A DNA stretch of 64,000 bases from Sphingopyxis alaskensis RB2256. GTDB taxonomy: Bacteria; Pseudomonadota; Alphaproteobacteria; Sphingomonadales; Sphingomonadaceae. A model generated the notes under the pieces. The model did not search any database. It had not been told where the DNA came from and saw nothing but the letters and a program-made list of their open reading frames with translations. The stretch is from NCBI RefSeq assembly GCF_000013985.1, contig NC_008048.1, forward strand, positions 2,108,001 through 2,172,000, written 5' to 3'. The position numbers were made by a program, and so were the translations under genes. Shown here piece by piece: positions 18,325-28,429 of this stretch (positions within the stretch are counted from its first letter, which is position 1; every line of letters begins with the position of its first letter).

Positions 18325-18573
18325 GATAGGATGCTTTCGCTGAAAAAGGGAACGACAGGTCGGCGCCGCGGGCCGTGTCGGAACCGCGGCGGACGGTTGC
18401 CGCGGCGCTTAGCAGCGGCGGCGGACAAGCACAATGGGGCGCCAGACAGGTGCTCGCTGCCGCCGAAAACATTGACGCGCCGGGCGTCAGCGACCATGGC
18501 CATTTGAAACGCGACAACGTATCGCCTATGTATTGCGTGATATGTCGCCATTGCTCGCATTGGACCCCTGCCC

Positions 18574-19239
18574 GTGACCGCTTTTTCGATTGTCCTGCTC
18601 GCCATGATCGCCGCCTTCCTCGGAATGCGGCTTTACTCGGTGCTCGGCAAGCGCACGGGGCATGAACAGGAGCCCGTGCTGCCGCGGCGCGACGATCGCT
18701 CCGCGCCGGCGCCGATCCGCCTCGACGATGGTGAGACATCGGCGATCGTGACCTCGGCGACCGATACCGCCGGGCTCGTCTATGAGCCTTCGGCGGAGGC
18801 CGGCCTTCGCCAACTGCTTGCGAACGACCGCAATTTTGACGCGGGGCGGTTTATGGAGGGCGCCAGGGCGGCCTATCGCATGATCCTCGAGGCCTTTTGG
18901 AAGGGCGACCGCGAGACGCTGCGCGATCTTTGCGACGACGACAGCTATGACGCCTTTGTCGAGGCGATCGACGCGCGCGAGGCACGGGGCGAGACGCTGG
19001 AAAACCGCCTGATCAGGATCGATTCGGCAAAGATCACCGCGGCGGAGCTGAATCGCGGCGAAGCGCGCATCACCGTGCGCTATCACGCCGACATCAGTGC
19101 CATTACGCGCGACGCCGACGGCAAGCTGATTGCCGGATCGATGAGCGACGCCGCACAGACCGACGACCTGTGGACCTTCCGCCGCCAGATCGGCAGCAAC
19201 GATCCCAACTGGCTGCTCGACGAAGCCGAATCGGCCTGA
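18574..19239 (+). CDS. Tim44/TimA-family membrane-anchored protein
   Basis: Encodes 221 residues from GTG 18574. One N-terminal transmembrane helix (FSIVLLAMIAAFLGMRLYSVLG) is followed by a charged linker and a C-terminal Tim44-like domain (FMEGARAAYRMILEAFWKGDRETLRDLCDDDSYDAF, then ITVRYHADISAI, then DLWTFRRQ). Bacterial homologues are anchored in the inner membrane; their role is poorly known. It is placed 4 bp before mltA and divergent from secB, a common alphaproteobacterial arrangement. Confidence 0.88.
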   Translation: MTAFSIVLLAMIAAFLGMRLYSVLGKRTGHEQEPVLPRRDDRSAPAPIRLDDGETSAIVTSATDTAGLVYEPSAEAGLRQLLANDRNFDAGRFMEGARAAYRMILEAFWKGDRETLRDLCDDDSYDAFVEAIDAREARGETLENRLIRIDSAKITAAELNRGEARITVRYHADISAITRDADGKLIAGSMSDAAQTDDLWTFRRQIGSNDPNWLLDEAESA

Positions 19240-19243
19240 CGCC

Positions 19244-20566
19244 ATGATCCGGCTTGCGGGGGCGCCACGCGCGCGTCTTTTCCGGCTCGCGCTGCTCGCC
19301 GCCTTCCCGCTCCTCTCGGGCTGCGTGTCGGTCATTCCCGGAGCGGGCGACACCGGTCGCCCGGCGGTGTCGGCGCCCGCCCCGTCGCCGGGTCAGCCTC
19401 GCCCCTATATTCCGCGTCCGTCCGAACGCGTCGGCGTGGCGGTCCAGCCGATCACCGCCACTCCGCGCGCACCGCTTGCCGCCCCCGCCGTTCCCGCCGA
19501 CGCGGCCACAGCGACAGCCAGCGGTGTGATCGCCGGCCCCGACTTTGCATCGCTCGGTATCTCCACCGAACAGGCCGCGGCGGCGCTCGCCGCCTTTCGC
19601 ATCAGCTGCCCCGCAATCCAGCGCCGCACCGACGCGAGCGGCCTGACGCAGACCGCCGACTGGACAGAAAGCTGCGCCGCTGCGGCCGGCTGGGCCGACG
19701 GCGACGCTTCAGCTTTCTTTGCGCGCTATTTCGGCACGGTGCAGATCGGCACTGGCGTGGCCTTCGTCACCGGCTATTACGAGCCCGAAATCGCCGCCTC
19801 GCGCACCAAACGGCCGGGATATGACGTTCCCATCTATCGCCGTCCCGCCGATCTGATCGAAGTCGATCTCGGCCAGTTCGCCGACGATCTGAAGGGCCGC
19901 AAGATCCGCGGCCGCGTCGATGGCTCCAGTTTCGTGCGCTATCACGACCGCACCGCGATCGAATCGGGCGCGCTCGAAGGGCGCGGTCTCGAACTGGCCT
20001 GGGCTGCCGACGCCGCCGAATTTTTCTTCCTTCAGGTACAGGGGTCGGGCCGCCTCCGCCTCCCCGACGGCGGCATCATGCGCATCGGATATGACGGCCA
20101 GAACGGCCGCGGCTATGTCGGCATCGGCAAGTTGCTGCTCGACCGCGGCGAACTGGAGCGCGGGCAGGCATCGATGCAGGGCATTCTCGATTATCTGCGC
20201 GCCGATCCGGCGCGCGGCGCCGCGGTGATGAACGAGAACCCCAGCTGGGTCTTTTTCCGCGAACTCAACGGCCCCGGCCCCCTCGGCGCGCTCGGCGTGC
20301 CCGTCACGGCCCGCGTCAGCGTCGCCGCCGATCCCAAATATGTGCCGCTCGGCGCCCCCGTCTTCCTCTCGCTCGATCGCGCCGAACCGAACGGCCTCTG
20401 GATTGCGCAGGACACCGGCGGCGCGATCAAGGGGGCCAACCGCTTCGACAGCTTCTGGGGCGCGGGCGAAGAGGCGCGCGCGATCGCCGGCGGCATGGCG
20501 GCGCGCGGATCGGCGCTGCTGCTGCTGCCGCGCGCCAGCATCGCACGCCTGCTTCCCGAAGGCTGA
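19244..20566 (+). CDS. mltA: Membrane-bound lytic murein transglycosylase A
   Basis: Encodes 440 residues. A lipoprotein signal ends in LLSGC near residue 27; a Pro/Ala-rich linker follows to residue ~95. The MltA core contains FVTGYYEPEI, IRGRVDGSSFVRYHDRTAIE, FFLQVQGSGRL and NENPSWVFFRE. The C-terminal 3D domain carries the catalytic Asp region (WIAQDTGGAIKGANRFDSFWG). It cleaves glycan strands to form 1,6-anhydroMurNAc. It is co-directional with the Tim44-like and Smr genes, with 4 and 7 bp spacings. Confidence 0.95.
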   Translation: MIRLAGAPRARLFRLALLAAFPLLSGCVSVIPGAGDTGRPAVSAPAPSPGQPRPYIPRPSERVGVAVQPITATPRAPLAAPAVPADAATATASGVIAGPDFASLGISTEQAAAALAAFRISCPAIQRRTDASGLTQTADWTESCAAAAGWADGDASAFFARYFGTVQIGTGVAFVTGYYEPEIAASRTKRPGYDVPIYRRPADLIEVDLGQFADDLKGRKIRGRVDGSSFVRYHDRTAIESGALEGRGLELAWAADAAEFFFLQVQGSGRLRLPDGGIMRIGYDGQNGRGYVGIGKLLLDRGELERGQASMQGILDYLRADPARGAAVMNENPSWVFFRELNGPGPLGALGVPVTARVSVAADPKYVPLGAPVFLSLDRAEPNGLWIAQDTGGAIKGANRFDSFWGAGEEARAIAGGMAARGSALLLLPRASIARLLPEG

Positions 20567-20573
20567 CCGGACG

Positions 20574-21152
20574 ATGCCGCGGCGCCTCGCTCCCGAAGAA
20601 AGCGCGCTGTGGAAGAAGGTGGCGGCGACGGTGACGCCGCTACCGAACGCGCCCTCGCCGCTCGCTCCCGCCGCGCCGCCGACCATCGCGCCGCCGAGGT
20701 CCACGCCGCGCGACACCGCCCCGCGTGCGGCTGCCATCCCGCACGGCCCGGCTCCGCTCCCCCCAGCACGCCGCACACACAGCGCCGCAACGCTCGACGG
20801 CCATTGGGATCGCCGCCTGCGCAAGGGGCTCGTCCGTCCCGACATGAGCATCGACCTGCACGGCCACACGCTCGCTTCGGCGCAGACACAGCTCGACGAC
20901 GCGATTGGCCGCGCGCTGCACCGCGGCGCGCGCGTGCTGCTCGTCGTCGCCGGGCGTCTCCGCCCCGGTGCTGACCGTCTGCCACAGACGCATGGCGCTC
21001 CGCGCCCGCGCGGCGCGATTCGCGCGGCGCTCCCCGACTGGCTCGCCGTCTCGCCCCACGCCGATCGGATTGTCGCGCTGCGCCCCGCGCATATCAGCCA
21101 CGGCGGCGCGGGCGCGGTCTATGTGATCCTCCGGCGCAGCCGCGAGGATTAG
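20574..21152 (+). CDS. Smr-domain protein
   Basis: Encodes 192 residues from ATG 20574. The N-terminal half is Pro/Ala-rich and probably disordered. The C-terminal Smr domain starts at SIDLHGHTLASAQTQLDDAI (DLHG motif), with RVLLVVAGRLRPG in place of the usual VI(H/T)GRG loop and a final HGGAGAVYVILRR. Smr domains are linked to nucleic-acid nicking; this subtype is uncharacterised. Its stop overlaps the stop of the convergent dapE gene. Confidence 0.85.
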   Translation: MPRRLAPEESALWKKVAATVTPLPNAPSPLAPAAPPTIAPPRSTPRDTAPRAAAIPHGPAPLPPARRTHSAATLDGHWDRRLRKGLVRPDMSIDLHGHTLASAQTQLDDAIGRALHRGARVLLVVAGRLRPGADRLPQTHGAPRPRGAIRAALPDWLAVSPHADRIVALRPAHISHGGAGAVYVILRRSRED

Positions 21153-22282
21153 AGGAAAACGCGCATTAAGATCCCGCGATAGATTGCGGTCAGCCTGTGC
21201 AGGTCCTCGATCGCCACCGCTTCGTCGAGCTTGTGCATCGTTGCGTTGGTCAGCCCGAACTCCACGACCGGACACAGCGCGTGCAGGAAGCGCGCGTCGG
21301 AGGTGCCGCCCGTCGTCGACATTTCGGCGCAGATGTCGGTCTCGGCATGGATCGCCTCGGCGACCAGTTCGGACAATTCGCCCGGCGGCGTCAGAAAGGC
21401 CTCGCCCGAAATCTTGCCCAGCACCCTGGCCGCGGGTTCGACCTCGTGCGCGATGCGCTCGATCATCGCCACCAGCTCGGCGCCCCGGTGCTGGTCGTTG
21501 AAGCGGATCGACAGCCGCGCGCGCGCCGACGCCGGAATGACATTGGTCGCGCCGTTGCCGACCTCGATGTCGGTGAACTCGATATTCGACGGCTGGAACC
21601 AGTCGCTGCCTTCGTCCAGCACCACCGCGTCGATCGCCGCCAATATCTTCACCAGCTTGGGGATCGGATTGTCGGCCAGGTGGGGGTAAGCGACATGCCC
21701 CTGCGTCCCCGGCACGTCGATCCAGATATTGACCGATCCGCGCCGCCCGATCTTCACCATGTCACCCAGCCGGTTCACCGAGGTCGGCTCGCCGACGACG
21801 ATCATGTCGGGCGTCACGCGGCGCGCGTCCATATGCTCCATCAGCGCGCGGGTGCCAAAGATTGCCGGGCCTTCCTCGTCGCCGGTGATGATCAGGCTGA
21901 TCGTCCCGGCATCGACCGGGGTGGCGGCGGCCGCGGCGACAAAGGCGGCGATTGCCCCTTTCATGTCGACCGCGCCGCGCCCGTAAAGCAGTTCGCCGCG
22001 TATTTCGGGCGCGAAGGCATCGCTTGTCCAGCCAACCCCCGGCGGCACGACGTCGAGATGCCCCGCAAAGCCAAAATGCTTTGGCCCGCTGCCGCGTCGT
22101 ACCGCGAGCAGGTTTTCAACCGGCCCGTCGGGTTCGATCCCGTCGATAAACCGCTCGACCGTGAACCCGAGCGGCGTGAGCGCCGCCTCGAGTACGTCGA
22201 ACACCGCCCCTGTTGCCGGGGTGACGGAGGGGACGGCGATCAGCGCCTTGGCTAGCTCGATGGGGTCGATATTGCGGGTCAT
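21149..22282 (-). CDS. dapE: Succinyl-diaminopimelate desuccinylase
   Basis: Encodes 377 residues, an M20 zinc peptidase-fold enzyme that releases succinate from N-succinyl-LL-DAP in lysine and peptidoglycan precursor synthesis. Metal-binding segments are FGFAGHLDVVPPG, YGRGAVDMKGAIAAFV and IITGDEEGPAIFG; the C-terminal STTGGTSDARF is typical. It converges on the Smr gene with a 4-bp overlap and stands apart from other lysine genes. Confidence 0.95.
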   Translation of the reverse strand: MTRNIDPIELAKALIAVPSVTPATGAVFDVLEAALTPLGFTVERFIDGIEPDGPVENLLAVRRGSGPKHFGFAGHLDVVPPGVGWTSDAFAPEIRGELLYGRGAVDMKGAIAAFVAAAAATPVDAGTISLIITGDEEGPAIFGTRALMEHMDARRVTPDMIVVGEPTSVNRLGDMVKIGRRGSVNIWIDVPGTQGHVAYPHLADNPIPKLVKILAAIDAVVLDEGSDWFQPSNIEFTDIEVGNGATNVIPASARARLSIRFNDQHRGAELVAMIERIAHEVEPAARVLGKISGEAFLTPPGELSELVAEAIHAETDICAEMSTTGGTSDARFLHALCPVVEFGLTNATMHKLDEAVAIEDLHRLTAIYRGILMRVFL

Positions 22283-22378
22283 CCCTGCCCTTTACGCCTT
22301 CGCACGACGCGAAGTCGAGGCTTTGCATCGCGCGCCGATTGTGCGAAACAAAGGAAGAACAGAAAGCAGGACTGCATC

Positions 22379-22846
22379 ATGCCCAAACTAGACCTCGACG
22401 CCATCCCGCAGACCAACCTCACCGGCTATCCCGCTCCCTATGACGCTCCTGTGCAGGGCCGCTGGTACCGCCGCCTCGCGCCGCCCACCGGCCTCAGCGA
22501 CTTCGCCGCTAGCCATGTCGTGCTCAAGCCCGGCGCCTGGTCTTCGCAACGCCACTGGCACGACGGCGAGGATGAGATGCTGGTGATGATTTCGGGCGAG
22601 GCGGTGCTGGTCGAGGACGACGGCCGGCACATCATGCGCGCGGGCGACATCGCCGTGTGGCCCAAGGGCAGTACCAACGGCCATCATCTCATCAATGAAT
22701 CCGATACCGACTGCGTCTTCGTTGCGCTCGGCGGCGGCAAGAAATATGATACCGGCGGCGGCTATTCGGACATCGACATGATCTTCACGCCCGACGGCTA
22801 TTTCCACAAGGACGGTACCCCCTATCCGTCCAAGCGGATTCCGTGA
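22379..22846 (+). CDS. Cupin-domain protein
   Basis: Encodes 155 residues. A single cupin barrel has motif 1 around RHWHDGEDEMLVMISGEAVLVEDDG (metal-ligand His residues and Glu) and motif 2 around HHLINESDTDCVFVALGGG. A C-terminal tail has DIDMIFTPDGYFHKDGTPY, seen in stand-alone sphingomonad cupins. The substrate is unknown. It is monocistronic, divergent from dapE across 96 bp. Confidence 0.85.
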   Translation: MPKLDLDAIPQTNLTGYPAPYDAPVQGRWYRRLAPPTGLSDFAASHVVLKPGAWSSQRHWHDGEDEMLVMISGEAVLVEDDGRHIMRAGDIAVWPKGSTNGHHLINESDTDCVFVALGGGKKYDTGGGYSDIDMIFTPDGYFHKDGTPYPSKRIP

Positions 22847-22888
22847 GCGGGGTTTAGCGTGGGCGTGATGTCAGACCGCACCCCCTCT

Positions 22889-22970
22889 CCGTTTGTGTCG
22901 AGCGAAGTCGAGACACCCCTCAGGCTGGAGCAGTTCTGAGGGGCATCTCGACTTCGCTCGATGCGAACGG
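22889..22970. repeat. Family C palindromic repeat (gtcgagcgaagtcgagac type)
   Basis: Inverted arms gtgtcgagcgaagtcgagac and gcatctcgacttcgctcgat are joined by a short variable centre. It lies between the convergent ends of the cupin and P450 genes, where it could serve as a two-way terminator. Copies also lie at 55328-55409 and 57740-57822. Confidence 0.85.
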
Positions 22971-23014
22971 CCTCTAGCGGACGGAACCCGTCCGACCAGT
23001 ATCCAGAACCGGCG

Positions 23015-24301
23015 CTACGCCGCTTCAAACCGGATCGGCAGCCGCTTCAGCCCGCCGACGAACACCGATTCGACGCGCGCGGGCTCGCCCGCCAGCTCCA
23101 GGCTGGTCAGCCGCGGCAGTAACTCCTCCATCAAAATCCGCATCTCCAGCCGCGCCAGATGCTGCCCCAGGCAGACATGCGCGCCGAAACCAAAGGCGAT
23201 CTGCGGGTTCTTCGCGCGGTCAGGATCGAACATGAACGGATCGACAAAGACCCCCTCGTCGCGGTTTGCGGAAACATAATTCAGCATCAGCCAGTCGCCT
23301 TCGCGGATCGTCTGCCCGCCCATTTCGACATCTTGCCGGGCACTGCGCATGAAATGCTGCACCGGCGTCGTCCAGCGGATCGCTTCCTCGATCAGCCCCG
23401 CCTTGTCGCTCTCCGCATCGCGAAACCGCTGAAACAGCGTGGGATTGCGGGCCAGTTCCATGATCGCCCCGGCGGTGGACGCGCTCGTCGTGTCGTGGCC
23501 CGCGGTCGCGATGATCATATAATAGCCGGCGAGTTCGCGGTCGGGAATCTGCTCGCCATCGACCATGGCATTGGCGATCACCGTCGCAATATCCTCGCGC
23601 GGGTTGGCGCGGCGGTCGGCGGTCAGCGCCCCGAAATACGCCTCGAAGTCCGCGATGACATAATGCAGCATCGCGATCGCCTGTTCGGAACTGGTGATTG
23701 CTTCACGGCTGCGGTTGAGTTCGGGATCGGTCGGTCCGAACAATTGCTGCGTCAGCATCAGCATCCGCGGTTCGTCCTCGGGCGGCACGCCCAATATATC
23801 CATGATGACGCGCAGCGGATAATGCGCCGCCACATCGCGCGCGAAATCGCATGATCCCCCTGCCTCCAGCATGTGCTCAACGGTGTCGCGCGCGATCTGC
23901 CGAATCCGGTCCTCGATCGTCTTCAGATTCCTGGGCATGAACCAGCTCTGCGTCAGCAGTCGGTATTTCATATGATCGGGCGCATCCATCTGGACGAGCG
24001 AGCGAACCAGATGGCCATCGCCCCCCGGCGTCGCCGCGCGCGCCAGCGCCTCCCCCGCGCGGTCGGTCAGCACCGTCGGCCGGATGCCGTTGGCAAAGCG
24101 TTGCGGATCGCGGCTGATCGCCATGACGTCGGCATGGCGCGTGACGAGCCAGAAAGGATCGTGGTTCGGATTCTCCGCAACCGCCAGCGGCATGTTCGCC
24201 CGCGCCCAGGCAAGCTGTTCATGAAGCGGCTTCCACGCCCCATAGGCGGCGGGATTGACGACCGCGGCGGCGACCTCTCCGGGCAATATAGGTTTTGTCA
24301 T
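23015..24301 (-). CDS. Cytochrome P450
   Basis: Encodes 428 residues, a soluble bacterial class P450. Hallmarks are the I-helix oxygen-binding motif TAGHDTTSAS, the K-helix ExxR in LIEEAIRWTT and the heme loop FGFGAHVCLGQHLARLE with the Cys ligand. No ferredoxin or reductase gene is adjacent, so redox partners must come from elsewhere. The substrate cannot be assigned; the sequence resembles P450s acting on terpenoid, fatty-acid or steroid-like compounds. Confidence 0.93.
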   Translation of the reverse strand: MTKPILPGEVAAAVVNPAAYGAWKPLHEQLAWARANMPLAVAENPNHDPFWLVTRHADVMAISRDPQRFANGIRPTVLTDRAGEALARAATPGGDGHLVRSLVQMDAPDHMKYRLLTQSWFMPRNLKTIEDRIRQIARDTVEHMLEAGGSCDFARDVAAHYPLRVIMDILGVPPEDEPRMLMLTQQLFGPTDPELNRSREAITSSEQAIAMLHYVIADFEAYFGALTADRRANPREDIATVIANAMVDGEQIPDRELAGYYMIIATAGHDTTSASTAGAIMELARNPTLFQRFRDAESDKAGLIEEAIRWTTPVQHFMRSARQDVEMGGQTIREGDWLMLNYVSANRDEGVFVDPFMFDPDRAKNPQIAFGFGAHVCLGQHLARLEMRILMEELLPRLTSLELAGEPARVESVFVGGLKRLPIRFEAA

Positions 24302-24341
24302 GCAACCAAAACTGCCGCGAATCGGTCGCGGAGTCGACGGC

Positions 24342-25937
24342 CTATTTGAACAGGCTTCCCAAAATCCCGCGCATCAGCTGACCGCCCAGTCGGCCCGCAA
24401 CCTGGCGCCCGAGACTCGTCGCCGCCGAACGCGCCGCCGACTGCACCATCTTTTCGGCCATGCTCGGTTTCGCTGCCTCGCGTGCCGCCGCTTTTTCCAG
24501 CCGGATGCGCTCGCGCTCCTCGGCCGCCTTGCGCTTCGCCTCTTCCTTCGCCGCGATCGCGGCCGCCTTGTCGGCCTCCTCCTGCGCCTTCGCCTCGATC
24601 GCGGCCGCCTGCGCCTGCTCGGCCTTGACGGCGAGCAGTTCCTCGGCGCTTTCGCGGTCGACCGCCGTGTCATATTTGCCCTCGACCGGCGAGATCGACC
24701 GGATGATCGCGCGTTCCTTGGCATCGAGCGGCCCCGCGCGCGAGCAAGGCGGCTTGATCAATGTGCGCTCGACCGGCGACGGGGCGCCATCGGGCATCAG
24801 CAGCGACACCAGCGCCTCGCCAACGCGCAGCTCGGTGATCTCACGCGCCACATCGATCTTCGGATTGGGGCGAAAGGTGTCCGCGGCGGCCTTCACCGCC
24901 TTCTGATCACGCGGGGTAAAGGCGCGCAGCGCGTGCTGGACGCGATTGCCCAGCTGACCCGCGACCGCCTCGGGAATGTCGATCGGGTTTTGCGTGACGA
25001 AATAGACGCCGACCCCTTTCGAGCGGATCAGGCGCACGACCTGTTCAATCTTGTCGGTGAGCGCGGGCGGGGCATCGTCGAACAGCAGATGCGCCTCGTC
25101 GAAGAAGAAAACCAGCTTCGGCTTGTCGGGATCGCCGACCTCGGGCAGCGTCTCGAACATCTCGCTCAGCAGCCAGAGGAGAAAGGTCGCATAGAGCTTG
25201 GGGCTCGCCATCAGCCTGTCGGCGGCAAGGATGTTCACATAGCCGCGGCCATTCTCGTCGGTACGGATCATGTCCTGAATGTCGAGCGCGGGTTCGCCGA
25301 AGAAATGATCGCCGCCCTGGCTTTCGAGCGTCAGCAGCTGCCGCTGGATCGCCCCGACGCTCGCCTTGGTGACATTGCCATATTTCGCTGTCAGCTCATC
25401 GGCATTTTCGGCGCACCAGACGAGCATCGCCTGCAAATCGCCCAGGTCGAGCAGCAACATATTCTGCTCGTCAGCTACCCTAAACGCAATCGCGAGCACC
25501 CCTTCCTGCGTCTCGTTGAGCCCCATCAGCCGCGCAAGCAGCAGCGGCCCCATTTCGGAGATCGTCGTGCGCACCGGATGCCCCTGTTCGCCGAACAGGT
25601 CCCAGAAGATCACGGGATTGTCGCGATAGGCCCAGTCGGTGTCACCGATTTCGGCGGCACGCTTCGAAAAGGGCTCGTGAACCCTGGCGGTCGGGCTTCC
25701 CGCCATCGCCATGCCGGCAAGGTCGCCTTTCACGTCGGCGACGAAGACCGGCACACCCACTGCCGAAAAGCCTTCGGCCAACCCCTGCAACGTCACCGTC
25801 TTGCCGGTCCCCGTTGCGCCGGCGATCAGCCCGTGCCGGTTCGCGCGCTTCAGCACCAGCGACTGCCGCGGCCCCTCGGGCGCCCCGCCGCCGCCGAGGC
25901 CGATATAGATTTCGCTCGCCGCGCTGCCTTCGCTCAC
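24342..25937 (-). CDS. HerA-like ATPase/helicase (DUF853 family)
   Basis: Encodes 531 residues from GTG 25937, which has a strong GGAGG 8 nt upstream; the longer frame lacks support. Walker A is [19 protein letters not shown], Walker B is [17 protein letters not shown], and [30 protein letters not shown] contains the expected Arg region. The C-terminal ~110 residues are a highly charged Ala/Lys/Glu coiled coil and a short basic tail. Family members are presumed DNA-translocating ATPases, but the biological role is not settled. Confidence 0.88.
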   Translation of the reverse strand: MSEGSAASEIYIGLGGGGAPEGPRQSLVLKRANRHGLIAGATGTGKTVTLQGLAEGFSAVGVPVFVADVKGDLAGMAMAGSPTARVHEPFSKRAAEIGDTDWAYRDNPVIFWDLFGEQGHPVRTTISEMGPLLLARLMGLNETQEGVLAIAFRVADEQNMLLLDLGDLQAMLVWCAENADELTAKYGNVTKASVGAIQRQLLTLESQGGDHFFGEPALDIQDMIRTDENGRGYVNILAADRLMASPKLYATFLLWLLSEMFETLPEVGDPDKPKLVFFFDEAHLLFDDAPPALTDKIEQVVRLIRSKGVGVYFVTQNPIDIPEAVAGQLGNRVQHALRAFTPRDQKAVKAAADTFRPNPKIDVAREITELRVGEALVSLLMPDGAPSPVERTLIKPPCSRAGPLDAKERAIIRSISPVEGKYDTAVDRESAEELLAVKAEQAQAAAIEAKAQEEADKAAAIAAKEEAKRKAAEERERIRLEKAAAREAAKPSMAEKMVQSAARSAATSLGRQVAGRLGGQLMRGILGSLFK

Positions 25938-26020
25938 TCGCCATCCTCCGCTGGATAACCCGCTGCAACGGTTAGAACGGCGTCGGCGCACAAGCAATCT
26001 GCAAACCCGCGCCATACACA

Positions 26021-26054
26021 AAAGGCCCCGCCGGATCGCTCCGGCGGGGCCTTT
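26021..26054 (-). terminator. Rho-independent terminator after hppA
   Basis: A 15-bp perfect stem, aaaggccccgccgga with tccggcggggccttt, encloses a tcgc tetraloop. It lies 26 bp beyond the hppA stop. The A/T ends of the stem mean it could work in both directions. Confidence 0.88.
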
Positions 26055-26079
26055 CATTGCCCGACAGGCGCGGTGCGAC

Positions 26080-28194
26080 TTATGCCGCGCCGTGTGCCAG
26101 CGCCGCGAGGAGCAGGATCGCCACGATATTGGTGATCTTGATCATCGGGTTCACTGCCGGGCCCGCGGTATCCTTGTACGGATCGCCAACGGTATCGCCG
26201 GTGACGGCCGCCTTGTGGGCTTCGCTGCCCTTGCCGCCGTGGTTGCCGTCCTCGATATATTTCTTGGCATTGTCCCACGCGCCACCGCCCGAGGTCATCG
26301 ATATGGCAACGAACAGCCCCCCGACGATCACGCCGAGCAGCAGCGCGCCGAGCGCTTCGAGCGCAGCGGCCGGACCCGCGACCCACAGGATGACGAAATA
26401 GACGACGATCGGCGCAAGCACCGGCAGCAGCGACGGAACGATCATTTCCTTGATCGCCGCCTTGGTCACCAGGTCGACCGTGCGGGCATAATCGGGGCGA
26501 CTGGTGCCATCCATGATGCCCTTGTTGTTCGCGAACTGGTCGCGAACATCCTTGACCACGTCACCCGCCGCGCGGCCCACCGCGGTCATGCCCATCGCCC
26601 CGAAGAGATAGGGCAGGAGCGCACCGAGCAGCAGCCCGACGATGACATAGGGCGACGACAGCGAGAAGGTCAGCGGCGCATCGAGGCCGAGTTCCGCCGA
26701 ATATTCGGTAATGTCGGCGGTGTAGGTGCCGAACAGCACCAGCGCCGCCAGACCCGCCGAACCGATGGCATAGCCTTTGGTCACCGCCTTGGTCGTGTTG
26801 CCCACGGCATCGAGCAGGTCGGTCTTCTCGCGCACGCTGTCATCGAGCCCCGCCATCTCGGCAATGCCGCCGGCATTGTCGGTGACGGGACCATAGGCGT
26901 CGAGCGCGACGACCATGCCCGCGAGCGCGAGCATCGCGGTGGCGCCAAAGGCGATGCCGATGATACCCGCGACCTGATAGGCGACAATGATGCCGACGCA
27001 GATGACGAGCGTCGGCAGCGCGGTCGATTCCAGGCTGACGGCAAGGCCCTGAATCACATTGGTGCCGTGGCCCGTTTCCGACGCCTTGGCGATGCTGCGC
27101 ACCGGGCGGTAATTGGTGCCGGTATAATATTCGGTGATCCAGATGATCAGCCCGGTGATGACCAGGCCAAGCAGCGAACAATAGAAGAGCGCGCGGCCGT
27201 TGAAGCCGGTGCCCGCAATCTCCGCATTCATGTCGCCGAGCGCATATTGGGTCGCGAACCAGATCGCCGGGATCGACAGGATCGCGGTGACGAGGAAGCC
27301 CTTGTACATCGCGCCCATCACATTGGTCCCGCTGCCGAGACGCACGAAATAGGTGCCGATGATCGAGGTGATGATGCACACGCCGCCCATCAGCAGCGGC
27401 AGCGTCATCAGCGGGAGCAGCATGTCGCCCGCGCCCTTCAGCAGCAGTGCGATCAGCACCATCGTGGCGCCGACGGTGACGACATAGGTTTCGAAAAGGT
27501 CCGCGGCCATGCCGGCGCAGTCGCCGACATTGTCGCCGACATTGTCGGCGATCACCGCGGGGTTGCGCGGATCGTCCTCGGGGATCCCGGCCTCCACCTT
27601 GCCGACGAGGTCGGCGCCGACGTCGGCGGCCTTGGTGAAGATGCCGCCGCCAAGACGCGCGAAGATCGAGATGAGCGACGCGCCGAACGCCAGCGCGACG
27701 AGCGCATCGACCACGGTGCGGTCATCGCCGCCGACGGAAAAGCCGCCTGGGCCCGTGAGATACCAGAAGAAGACCGAGATCGCGAGCAGCGCGAGACCCG
27801 CCACCAGCATTCCGGTGATCGCGCCGGCGCGAAACGCCATGGTCAGGCCCGCCTGCAGCCCCGTCTGCGCTGCCGCCGCGGTGCGCACGTTCGCGCGGAC
27901 CGAAATGTTCATGCCGATATAGCCGGCCACACCCGACAGCACGGCGCCGATGACGAAACCCGTCGCCGAAATCGGGCCGAGGAAGACCCCGACAAGCACG
28001 GCGACAACAACGCCGACGACGGCGATGGTGCGATACTGGCGGCCCAGATACGCCTTGGCGCCTTCCTGGATGGCGCCAGCGATTTCCTGCATCTTCTCAT
28101 TACCGGCGGAGGCGCTGAGCACCTGCCGCGAGGTAATGAATCCATAGAGTACGGCCAACAGGCCGCACGCTATCGCGATCAAAACCGGATTCAT
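26080..28194 (-). CDS. hppA: Membrane proton-pumping pyrophosphatase, K+-independent type
   Basis: Encodes 704 residues with about 16 transmembrane helices. It couples PPi hydrolysis to proton export across the inner membrane. PPi- and Mg-binding motifs are [39 protein letters not shown] and the C-terminal [18 protein letters not shown]. The segment [15 protein letters not shown] has Lys where K+-dependent enzymes have Ala, marking the K+-independent subclass. ATG 28194 is chosen because membrane helix 1 starts there ([18 protein letters not shown]). The 235 bp upstream, to 28429, contain no gene and should hold the promoter. Confidence 0.96.
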   Translation of the reverse strand: MNPVLIAIACGLLAVLYGFITSRQVLSASAGNEKMQEIAGAIQEGAKAYLGRQYRTIAVVGVVVAVLVGVFLGPISATGFVIGAVLSGVAGYIGMNISVRANVRTAAAAQTGLQAGLTMAFRAGAITGMLVAGLALLAISVFFWYLTGPGGFSVGGDDRTVVDALVALAFGASLISIFARLGGGIFTKAADVGADLVGKVEAGIPEDDPRNPAVIADNVGDNVGDCAGMAADLFETYVVTVGATMVLIALLLKGAGDMLLPLMTLPLLMGGVCIITSIIGTYFVRLGSGTNVMGAMYKGFLVTAILSIPAIWFATQYALGDMNAEIAGTGFNGRALFYCSLLGLVITGLIIWITEYYTGTNYRPVRSIAKASETGHGTNVIQGLAVSLESTALPTLVICVGIIVAYQVAGIIGIAFGATAMLALAGMVVALDAYGPVTDNAGGIAEMAGLDDSVREKTDLLDAVGNTTKAVTKGYAIGSAGLAALVLFGTYTADITEYSAELGLDAPLTFSLSSPYVIVGLLLGALLPYLFGAMGMTAVGRAAGDVVKDVRDQFANNKGIMDGTSRPDYARTVDLVTKAAIKEMIVPSLLPVLAPIVVYFVILWVAGPAAALEALGALLLGVIVGGLFVAISMTSGGGAWDNAKKYIEDGNHGGKGSEAHKAAVTGDTVGDPYKDTAGPAVNPMIKITNIVAILLLAALAHGAA

Positions 28195-28429
28195 GCGTGT
28201 TGCTTCCTTCCCCATGAGAAGGGCGACGCAGAAGATAGCAGTCGAGCACGTCCGACTATTGTTGCCGGTTCGCTCTCTCCCCTGATGCGACCGCCCCAAA
28301 TTAGACCGGCGGGTTATGGGAAGAAAGCAAGCCAAGGGCAAGCCCGGTTATTCGGCCCATTTGCGTAACCTCGCCTCAGAACGTCATCGCGGCGAAAGGC
28401 GGGATGACGATTCGGACGGGCTCCGGTCG

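Noticed and set aside
26092..28368. A 758-codon open frame on the plus strand opposite hppA
   Set aside because: Its His/Arg/Asp-rich product is the typical mirror of a high-GC membrane-protein gene; the minus strand encodes an intact pyrophosphatase.
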